From NCBI GenBank assembly GCA_020848435.1, contig JADLAC010000030.1:1-64000 (forward strand): DNA of 64,000 nucleotides, read 5' to 3'. Under the pieces are notes generated by a model, which had not been told where the DNA came from, ran no database searches, and saw only the letters and a list, made by a program, of their open reading frames with translations. Source of the DNA: Burkholderiales bacterium. GTDB taxonomy: Bacteria > Pseudomonadota > Gammaproteobacteria > Burkholderiales > WYBJ01. Position 1 is the stretch's first letter. Every line of letters begins with the position of its first letter. Made by a program: the position numbers and the translations under genes. Below, one piece after another: positions 8,655 to 15,442 of the stretch.

Positions 8655-9536
8655 ATGGCGGGCTATGTGCGGTACATCGACAAGACACGCGACTATTACC
8701 TGTCGCAGGGTTACGACAAACCTTATCAGTGGGCGCACTTCGAAGAGGTGCCGTTCGCGCCGCTGCCGAAACCCCTGTCGACGTGCCGGGTGACGTTGGT
8801 GTCGACCAGCGAGATCTCGATCCGCGGCCAGCGCGTCGAAGACGAGTCACAGATGGGAATCGTCGGCGGCGCCTATGCCATTGCTTCCGACCTTCCCGCC
8901 TCACGCCTCTACAGTCCCTCCCACAGCTTCGATCAGGCGGCGACAACTTTGGAGGACGTCGATGCGTTCTTCCCGACCACGCGCTTGCACGAGGCGATGG
9001 CCGCCGGCCGGATCGGCGCTCTGACGGCGCGTTTCCATGGCGTGTTCAACGCCTACAGCCAGCGCCGCACGCGCGAACGCGACGCACCTGCCGTGCTGGA
9101 ACGCTGCCGCGAGGACGGCGCCGATGTGGCAGTGCTGGTTCCGGTATGCCCGGTCTGCCATCAGACGATCAGCCTGGTCGCGCGCCACCTCGAGGCGAAC
9201 GGCATTCCGACCGTCGTTTTCGCCGCCGCCCGCGACATCGTGGAGCATGTAGGCGTGCCGCGCGTGGTGCACACGGACTTTCCTCTCGGTAGCCCGTGCG
9301 GCGAGCCCAACAACGCGCAGCAGCAGCGGGAGATTCTCGAAATCGGTTTCAAGCTCCTCGAGCGCGCATTCCTTCCTCGCACGACGCTGCAAACGCCCTT
9401 TCGCTGGAGCAAGGGCGAGCAGTGGAAGGACCTCGTGTTTACGCCCGAGCAGCCCTGGAAGAGCGGCGAGGTCGAGCAGGACTGGCTGCGGAAGAAGGAG
9501 CTGTACAAGAAGCTCAAGGCCGAGGGGAAGGTCTGA
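8655..9536 (+). CDS. Glycine/sarcosine/betaine or D-proline reductase subunit B-like protein with Cys in place of Sec
   Basis: A 293-residue cytoplasmic protein related to GrdB/PrdB, the subunits of clostridial amino-acid reductases that use selenocysteine to cleave C-N bonds. The key spot is VLVPVCPVCHQT: Cys165-x-x-Cys168 sits where GrdB has its Sec-x-x-Cys. The following PTVVF...VGVPRVV and FPLGSPCGEP blocks also parallel GrdB. Start 8655 has AGGAG about eight bases upstream. The stop overlaps the ATG of a glutaredoxin-like gene, whose product could re-reduce the CxxC. No GrdA, GrdC or GrdD partner is present. Non-Sec members occur in proteobacteria with unknown function, so no reaction is assigned here. 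Confidence 0.75.
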   Translation: MAGYVRYIDKTRDYYLSQGYDKPYQWAHFEEVPFAPLPKPLSTCRVTLVSTSEISIRGQRVEDESQMGIVGGAYAIASDLPASRLYSPSHSFDQAATTLEDVDAFFPTTRLHEAMAAGRIGALTARFHGVFNAYSQRRTRERDAPAVLERCREDGADVAVLVPVCPVCHQTISLVARHLEANGIPTVVFAAARDIVEHVGVPRVVHTDFPLGSPCGEPNNAQQQREILEIGFKLLERAFLPRTTLQTPFRWSKGEQWKDLVFTPEQPWKSGEVEQDWLRKKELYKKLKAEGKV

Positions 9537-9775
9537 TGGCCGAGGTGGTCGTCTACTCGACGCCGCTGTGCGCGCCCTGCGAGCGCCTGAAGCAGTACCT
9601 CGAGTCGAAGGGTGTGAGCTTCGTGGCGAAGGACCTCCTGATGGACGAGGAGGCGGCCGAGAAGATGGAGGACTTGGGAATACGCTCCGCGCCGGTTCTG
9701 GAGGTCGATGGACGCTGCTACTCGGGGTCCGAGCTCACACCCGAATTCCTTGCACAGGTGCTCGGTATCGCATGA
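9536..9775 (+). CDS. Glutaredoxin-like small thiol-disulphide protein
   Basis: A 79-residue thioredoxin-fold protein: strand VVVYSTP, active site C12-APC-C15 region (CAPC), helix ERLKQYLESKG, and the conserved RSAPVLEV containing the cis-Pro before the last strand. The size fits NrdH/GrxC-type redoxins. Its ATG overlaps the stop of the reductase-B-like gene, and its stop overlaps the CoA transferase start. A dedicated electron donor for the neighbouring CxxC protein is the simplest reading, but that is inference from gene order. Confidence 0.85.
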   Translation: MAEVVVYSTPLCAPCERLKQYLESKGVSFVAKDLLMDEEAAEKMEDLGIRSAPVLEVDGRCYSGSELTPEFLAQVLGIA

Positions 9776-10971
9776 GCGGACCGCTCGAAGGCGTGCGGGT
9801 GCTGGACCTCTCGACCGTGCTGATGGGTCCTTTCGCCACGCAGATTCTTGGCGACTTCGGCGCGGAGGTCATCAAGGTCGAATCTCCCGAGGGCGACGTG
9901 ACGCGCCAGCTCTGGCCATACCGCAACCGCGGCATGGGTCACATGTTCATGAACGTGAACCGCAACAAGCGCTCCGTCGCGCTCGACCTCAAGCGCCCGG
10001 AGGCGCGCGACGCGGTGCTCGCGCTGGTCGCGACGGCGGACGTGATGGTCTACAACATCCGCCCGAAGGCGATGGCACGCCTGCGGCTGTCCTACGACGA
10101 CGTGCGCGAGGCGAACGGGCGCATCATCTATGTTGGCGCATTCGGCTACAGCCAGCGCGGGCCGTATGCATCCCGGGCCGCCTACGAGGATCTGATCCAG
10201 GGTGCGATCGGGCTGCCGCATCTGTTCCGGGCCCAGGGCGCCGAGCCCCAGTATGCACCGATCAACCTGGTCGACCGGACGCTCGGGCTGCATATCGCCA
10301 ACGCGGTGAGTGCGGCGCTGTACCACCGCGAGAAGACCGGCCTGGGCCAGCGAATCGACATTCCGATGTTCGAGCACATGCTGGCGATCGTGATGGGTGA
10401 GCACCTGGCAGGGGCAGCGTTCGAGCCTCGGGTCGACGATCCAGGGTACGCGCGCATCCTCGCCAAGGAGCGCCGGCCCTTCGCCACCCGCGACGGTTTC
10501 ATCTGCACCCTCATCTATAACGACAAGCAGTGGCGCGCATTCTTCGAGCTGATCGGCAGGCCGGCCATGATGGACGAGGACGAGCGGTTTTCCACGGTGG
10601 AGGGCCGCAGCAAGAACTATGCGGCGGCCAACGCGCTGCTCGCCGCAGAGATCGCCAAGCGCACGACTGCCCAATGGCTGGAAGCGTTCGAGCGAGCCGA
10701 TATCCCGGCGCAGCGCATGAACGACCTGGAGGACATCCTCGCCGATCCGCATCTCGCAACCATTGGCTACTTCGCCGAGCACGAGCACCCCACCGAGGGG
10801 CGTATTCGCACGACCGCCGTGCCTTCGGAGTGGTCCGTCTCCCAGCCGGGCTACCGCCGGCACGCGCCGGCGCTCGGCGAGCATACCCGCGAAGCGTTGA
10901 GGGAAGCCGGCCTTGCCGACGCCACGATAGACGCGCTGATTGCAAGCGGCGCCGCAAGAGCCGCCCGCTAA
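9772..10971 (+). CDS. Family III (CaiB/BaiF) CoA transferase
   Basis: A 399-residue CoA transferase of the formyl-CoA/carnitine type. The N-terminus GPLEGVRVLDLSTVLMGPF, the NRNKRSVALDLK block and YEDLIQGAIGL are standard. Asp168 in NLVDRTLG matches the catalytic aspartate that forms the acyl anhydride, so the enzyme looks competent. Start 9772 is an ATGA overlap with the redoxin gene. It probably activates the acid handled by this operon. The 3' end overlaps the convergent IclR gene by a few bases. Confidence 0.9.
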   Translation: MSGPLEGVRVLDLSTVLMGPFATQILGDFGAEVIKVESPEGDVTRQLWPYRNRGMGHMFMNVNRNKRSVALDLKRPEARDAVLALVATADVMVYNIRPKAMARLRLSYDDVREANGRIIYVGAFGYSQRGPYASRAAYEDLIQGAIGLPHLFRAQGAEPQYAPINLVDRTLGLHIANAVSAALYHREKTGLGQRIDIPMFEHMLAIVMGEHLAGAAFEPRVDDPGYARILAKERRPFATRDGFICTLIYNDKQWRAFFELIGRPAMMDEDERFSTVEGRSKNYAAANALLAAEIAKRTTAQWLEAFERADIPAQRMNDLEDILADPHLATIGYFAEHEHPTEGRIRTTAVPSEWSVSQPGYRRHAPALGEHTREALREAGLADATIDALIASGAARAAR

Positions 10972-11777
10972 GCCGTCTCCAGCGCGTCCTCGATCGAGCG
11001 CACCATCTGCGACAGCCGCGGGCCCAGGTCGCCTTCGAGCGCGCCCTCGGCAAGATTGTCGACCCGAACCGCGCAGTTGAAGACCAGCATGGCTTGCGCG
11101 CCCGGCCGGCGCAACGGTACCGCGACCGTATGGGTCCGGGGGTCGTAGTCTCCCTTGCCCACGCAGAAGCCGCGCATGACGTAGTCCTGTAGACCCTGTT
11201 CGACGCGCTCGGCGTAGCGCTTCCACAGCTCCGGTGTCTTCACCTGGAGCTGGTTGACCAGGGCTTCACGCTCACGGGCCGGCAGCCCAGCGAGGTAGGC
11301 GCGCCCCATGGCGGACACCACGATAGGAAAGGTCTGGCCGATATCCGGCTTGACGCTGCGCATGCCTTGAGAGCGCGCCGTTTCGATGTAGACCATGTTG
11401 AGTCGTTCGCGCATGCCGAGCGAAACCCAGCCGCGGGAATAGTCCGCAAGCTCCTTCATCGGCAGGCGCGCTATCTGGCGCACGCTCAGATTCGCGAGCA
11501 ACGGATGCGCGAGCGAAAGCACAGCGCAGCCGAGCTCGTACTTGCCGTACTTGCCCGCCTTTGGAAGGTGCTCGAGATAGCCGAGCCGCGTGAGCGTATA
11601 GGTCAGGCGCGATACCGTCGGACGCGGCAATCCCGTGCGCTCGGAGATGTCCTTGTTCGTCAGGACGGCATCCGCGGCGCTGAAGCTTGCGAGCACCTGG
11701 AGCCCGCGTGACAGCGTCGCGGCGAACTGCCGATCGCCATCGGTTCCGTCGGCTTGACGCAGCTTCCTTCGGGCCAT
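10968..11777 (-). CDS. IclR-family transcriptional regulator
   Basis: A 269-residue regulator. An N-terminal winged helix-turn-helix (NKDISERTGLPRPTVSRLTYTL, about residues 41-62) is followed by the IclR effector domain with YIETARSQGMRS, MGRAYLAG and a C-terminal VAVPLRRP segment. IclR proteins bind small acids and control adjacent catabolic genes. It converges on the CoA transferase unit and lies upstream of receptor D's 3' end, so either may be its target. The start at 11777 is tentative because no good ribosome site is seen; the frame stays open to 11870. Confidence 0.88.
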   Translation of the reverse strand: MARRKLRQADGTDGDRQFAATLSRGLQVLASFSAADAVLTNKDISERTGLPRPTVSRLTYTLTRLGYLEHLPKAGKYGKYELGCAVLSLAHPLLANLSVRQIARLPMKELADYSRGWVSLGMRERLNMVYIETARSQGMRSVKPDIGQTFPIVVSAMGRAYLAGLPAREREALVNQLQVKTPELWKRYAERVEQGLQDYVMRGFCVGKGDYDPRTHTVAVPLRRPGAQAMLVFNCAVRVDNLAEGALEGDLGPRLSQMVRSIEDALETA

Positions 11778-11922
11778 CGCGTGCTTCGCGGCGGATAGGC
11801 TGTTCGAATCACGTCGATCGGGCGCGTCTGCCGCACCGAGCGCTCTGCTTTCATCGTACACCAGGCGCACCCGATCGCGAACAGGAGCTCGGCGCTATGC
11901 CGGCCGCCGCCCGCAAACCAGC

Positions 11923-12906
11923 TTATTCCGCTTTGACCCCCGCCGTCCGGATAACGGCGCCCCAGCGCGCGATTTCCGAGCGCAGGAAGCGCGCCGCCTC
12001 GTCCGGGGTGTTGCCGACGATCTCCGCGCCGTCGTTGTTTAGCCGCTCCCGTACGCCGGGGTCGGACAGCGAGCGGCTGGTCGCCTCGCGGATGCGCGCG
12101 AGCAGTTGCGCCGGTGTCCCCGAGCGGGCGAGGAGAACGTACCAGGCCACGGCTTCGTAGTTCGGCACGCCGGCTTCGGCTATGGTCGGCACCGCGGGCA
12201 CGGCCTGCGCGCGCTTCGCCGAGGTTACCGCAAGGGCGCGTAAGCGAGCGTTCTGCACGTGCGAGGACGCCGATACCAAGGTCGCGAACATGATCTGCGC
12301 GTGAGCGCCGATGACGTCCGTCAACGCGGGCGCCGCGCCCTTGTAGGGCACGTGAGTCATCTCGATTGCCGTCATCGAGGCGAACATCGCCGCCGCGAGA
12401 TGCGGCCCCGTGCCTATCCCGGAGGAGGCGTAGTTGATCTGCCGCGGCCGCTGGCGCGCAAGGGCGATCAACTCCTTGACCGTGCTTGCCTGCAGCGCCG
12501 GATGCACGACCAGGATGTGCGGCTGAATCGCGACCAGTGTGATCGGCGTGAGGTCCTTGTGCGGATCGTAGGGCAGCTTGGGCAGCAGCGTCGCGTTGAT
12601 GGCGAACGCCAGGTTCGCGAACAGCAGCGTGTGTCCGTCGGGCTGGGACTTGGCGGCGAGGTCCACGCCGATCACCGATCCCGCGCCTGGCCGGTTGTCG
12701 ACCACGACGTGCTGGCCGAGGTTCTCGGCGAGCTTCTGCGACAGCGCGCGCACCACGATGTCGGTGCCGCCGCCTGCCGGGTAGGGCACGATCAGGCGAA
12801 CCGGCCGGTCCGCGCCGGGGCGCGCCTGCGCGTGCGCAGGCGCGTGCCAGGCGAATGGGGCTAGCACGGCTGCGGAACATGCGGCGAAGACCCTGCTTGA
12901 CGACAT
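11923..12906 (-). CDS. Bug/TctC-family periplasmic receptor (D)
   Basis: A 327-residue receptor. Start 12906 is preceded by AGGGAGGGC; the longer frame to 13113 is ignored because it runs through a plus-strand receptor stub. The signal ends near APAHAQ (residues 22-27). The loop VPYPAGGGTD, VVDNRPGAGSVIGVDL, PDGHT, YASSGIGTGPH and HVPYKGAAPAL are intact. A Gly-Thr-Gly in the middle loop is unusual among the set. It is the last complete gene before the region of receptor debris at 13028-13174. Confidence 0.9.
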   Translation of the reverse strand: MSSSRVFAACSAAVLAPFAWHAPAHAQARPGADRPVRLIVPYPAGGGTDIVVRALSQKLAENLGQHVVVDNRPGAGSVIGVDLAAKSQPDGHTLLFANLAFAINATLLPKLPYDPHKDLTPITLVAIQPHILVVHPALQASTVKELIALARQRPRQINYASSGIGTGPHLAAAMFASMTAIEMTHVPYKGAAPALTDVIGAHAQIMFATLVSASSHVQNARLRALAVTSAKRAQAVPAVPTIAEAGVPNYEAVAWYVLLARSGTPAQLLARIREATSRSLSDPGVRERLNNDGAEIVGNTPDEAARFLRSEIARWGAVIRTAGVKAE

Positions 12907-13027
12907 GCTGCCCTCCCTGATCGATGAGCCTGCGCGAATGTCCGGCGCGCTGGAGCATGAACTATAGCGTACGGCGCGCGCAGCTATCCGGCGCAATCGC
13001 GCGCCCGCGCCGGCGGCGGTACGCGCG

Positions 13028-13174
13028 GTGCAGCATGTAGCCGTGCGCGAGAAGCTGATCGCGGTCGCGCTCGACCCGGTCGGCTCGTCGTCCGAGGAGC
13101 TCGCGCGGCGCACCCGCGAAGGCTACGAGCGCTATGGCAAGCTCGTGCGTGCGATCGGCATCAAGCCGCAGTAG
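13028..13174 (+). pseudogene. 3' stub of a Bug/TctC receptor gene
   Basis: On the plus strand an open stretch ending at the TAG 13172-13174 translates as a typical receptor C-terminus: VREKLIAVALDPVGSSSEEL, then ARRTREGYERYGKLVRAIG and IKPQ. Intact family members end in the same way (xVREKL..GLDPVG.., ..WAKVV..AGIKPE). Nothing upstream encodes the other 270 or so residues, and no start or ribosome site exists. It lies between two intact minus-strand receptors (D and E), so it is a relic of a third, oppositely oriented copy. Confidence 0.75.
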
Positions 13175-13185
13175 GAGGCCGTGGG

Positions 13186-14160
13186 CTACTCCACCTTGAT
13201 GCCGCCTGCCTGGACCACCAGCGCCCAGCGCTGGGTTTCGGAGCGGATCACCTCGGCGAACTCTTCGGGTGAACCAGCGACGATCTGCACGCCTTGAGAG
13301 TTGAGCAGCTTCGCGCCGGCCTCCGACTTGAGGTAGCGGTCGGTTTCCTGATACACGCGATCGACGACAGCTTGCGCTGTCCTGGCCGGGGCGAGCAGGC
13401 CGGTTCCGGCTTGCGCGCGGAATTCCGCATACCCCGCCTCGATCATGGTGGGCACATCCGGCAATTGCGCCATGCGCTTGGGTGCGCTCACCATCATGAT
13501 CTTGAGCTTGCCGGTTTGCACGTGCGGAATCGCCACCGGCGGGCTGACGATGAACATGTCAACCCAGCCCGCCAGCAGCTCGGTCAGCGCGGGGCCGCCG
13601 CCTTTCATCGGCACGTGCAACATCTTGACCTTCGCGGTCATCGACAGCAGCTCGGCAGCGAGGTGATTGATGCTGCCTACGCCGGCGGAGGCGTACGTGA
13701 GCTTGCCCGGGTTGGCCCGCGCCAAGGCGATCACCTCCTTCATGCTCTTCGCCGGAAACGACGACTTCATCACCACCGAGCTCGGATTCATGGAGATGTG
13801 GATGATCGGCAGCAAGTCGCTGCGCGGATCGTAGGGCATCTTGTACAGCGCGGGATTGATGGTGAGCTGGCTGGTAGTCGCGAACAACAGGGCGTGACCG
13901 TCCGGCCCCGCCCGCACCACCTCCAGCGCGGCGAGGTTCGCGTTCGCGCCAGGCCTGTTCTCGACGATGAACTGGCTCGAGAGCACCTTGGACAGGTGCT
14001 GGGCGAGGGGGCGCACGATCAGGTCGCTCGGCCCGCCCGCGGAATATCCCACCAGCAGGCGCACCGGCTTCGACGGCCACGCCGTCTGCGCCGCGGCCGG
14101 TCGCGGCGTGCAGGCCAGCATGCCGAGCAGCAGACACGCCACGAGTCGTGCGACGTTCAT
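13186..14160 (-). CDS. Bug/TctC-family periplasmic receptor (E), last gene of the catabolic block
   Basis: A 324-residue receptor with ATG 14160 seven bases after AGGAGG; the GTG at 14166 is too close to that site. The leader contains LGMLAC, so lipid attachment at that Cys is possible, although AAAQ at 22-25 also fits Sec cleavage. Binding loops are VGYSAGGPSDLIV, FIVENRPGANANLAALE, PDGHA, YASAGVGSINH and HVPMKGGGPAL; the usual PYKG is PMKG here. It follows the nitronate monooxygenase-like gene by about 33 bases on the same strand and probably feeds the same pathway. Confidence 0.9.
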   Translation of the reverse strand: MNVARLVACLLLGMLACTPRPAAAQTAWPSKPVRLLVGYSAGGPSDLIVRPLAQHLSKVLSSQFIVENRPGANANLAALEVVRAGPDGHALLFATTSQLTINPALYKMPYDPRSDLLPIIHISMNPSSVVMKSSFPAKSMKEVIALARANPGKLTYASAGVGSINHLAAELLSMTAKVKMLHVPMKGGGPALTELLAGWVDMFIVSPPVAIPHVQTGKLKIMMVSAPKRMAQLPDVPTMIEAGYAEFRAQAGTGLLAPARTAQAVVDRVYQETDRYLKSEAGAKLLNSQGVQIVAGSPEEFAEVIRSETQRWALVVQAGGIKVE

Positions 14161-14193
14161 GGTCACACCTCCTGCGCGATCGCGCTACGCGCG

Positions 14194-15339
14194 TCAGCCG
14201 CTCGTCACGGTGGTCTTGAGCCGCTCCAGGGTCGCCACGGTGCTCGCGACCAGCTGCTCGAAGATCTCCTTGGCCGGTTGTCGTCGCTTCAGCATGCCGG
14301 CGATCTGGCCGGCCGGATTGCTGCGCAAGTCCCATCGTCCCGCGGCCGCGGCCGACTCGCAGAAATCGTCCATCAGGATCTTCTGGTAGGGCATCGGCAG
14401 GGGTTCGATATCCGCTTCCTCCCAGGCGCGCACGATTTCACTGCGGTAGCCGCGCATGGTCTTGCCGCTGAACACGCGGCAGATGTCGAAATCCTCGCTG
14501 CGGCCATTGACGATGCGCTCCTTCGAGATCTCCGGAATGGCACACTCGTCGGCCACCAGGAAGGCCGTGCCGATCCAGGCGCCCACCGCGCCGAGCGACA
14601 GCGCCGCCGCCACGCCGCGCCCGTCGCCGATCCCGCCCGCGGCCACGACCGGCACCGGGCTCACCGCGTCCACCACCTGCGGCAGCAGCGGAAAATTCGC
14701 GATCTTGCCGGTATGCCCTCCGCCCTCGTAGCCTTGCGCGACGACGATGTCCACGCCGGCCGCGACTTGGCGCTGGGCATGGCGGACGTTGCCGACCAAG
14801 CCGATGACCTGCATGCCGCGGCGGCGCGCCTTTGGCACCACCCAGGACGGATCCCCCAGCCCGGCAGCGAATACCTGGACGTCCTCGGCCATGATGACGT
14901 CGACCTGTTCCTCGTGCGGCGTCTTGTTGCCGCCCTCGGCATGGGCCGCGACCACCAGCTCGTTCTCGACCACCACGTCGGGCAGGCCGTACTTGCGCTT
15001 GAGCTCGGCGACGAACGCGACGTGGCGCGGAAACTTGCGCTTGAGCTCCTCGCGCACCGCGGAGCGCGTCGGCGGGGCGTCTTCCGCCAGCCGCGCGGGC
15101 AGCAGCAGGTCGACCCCGATCGGCTTGCGCGTGAGCTTTCGCACCGCGCGAATGTCTTGTCGCAGCTTCTCGGCCGGAATGCCGGCGCCGCCCAACACGC
15201 CCATGCCGCCCGCCTCGGACACCGCCGCGACCAGCGCCGGCGGCGTGGCGAAGCCGCTCGATCCCATCCCCGCGAGCAGGATCGGATACTCGATGCCCAG
15301 GCGCTCGCACAGCGCCGTCTTGAGAATCGGTCGTGCCAT
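14194..15339 (-). CDS. Nitronate monooxygenase / 2-nitropropane dioxygenase-family flavoprotein
   Basis: A 381-residue FMN TIM-barrel protein. It shows the N-terminal GIEYPILLAGMG, SEAGGMGVLGGAG, QGYEGGGHTG with the active-site His, VVAAGGIGDGRGVAAALSLGA phosphate-binding stretch and GTAFL. Family members oxidise nitronates, and close relatives act as enoyl or other flavin-dependent reductases. A good GGGAGG precedes the start. Its place between a double acyl-CoA dehydrogenase and a receptor favours an acyl-CoA-linked redox step over nitronate detoxification, but this is inferred from context. Confidence 0.85.
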   Translation of the reverse strand: MARPILKTALCERLGIEYPILLAGMGSSGFATPPALVAAVSEAGGMGVLGGAGIPAEKLRQDIRAVRKLTRKPIGVDLLLPARLAEDAPPTRSAVREELKRKFPRHVAFVAELKRKYGLPDVVVENELVVAAHAEGGNKTPHEEQVDVIMAEDVQVFAAGLGDPSWVVPKARRRGMQVIGLVGNVRHAQRQVAAGVDIVVAQGYEGGGHTGKIANFPLLPQVVDAVSPVPVVAAGGIGDGRGVAAALSLGAVGAWIGTAFLVADECAIPEISKERIVNGRSEDFDICRVFSGKTMRGYRSEIVRAWEEADIEPLPMPYQKILMDDFCESAAAAGRWDLRSNPAGQIAGMLKRRQPAKEIFEQLVASTVATLERLKTTVTSG

Positions 15340-15442
15340 TCTGATTTCCTCCCGGTTGCGATCGCGTCGTGATGGAACGCGATCCGGTCCTCTATAGTGA
15401 CTGAATTACCGGCAACCCGTCTCGCGGTCCCGACGCCTCCCG

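Noticed and set aside
9536..9775. Selenocysteine insertion in the reductase-B unit
   Set aside because: The reading frame of the first gene has Cys codons at both CPVC positions and no internal TGA, so no recoding is needed.
13294..15372. Very long plus-strand open frame (692 codons)
   Set aside because: Opposite to receptor E and the nitronate monooxygenase gene; rich in His, Arg and Ala, as is usual for antisense frames in GC-rich genes.
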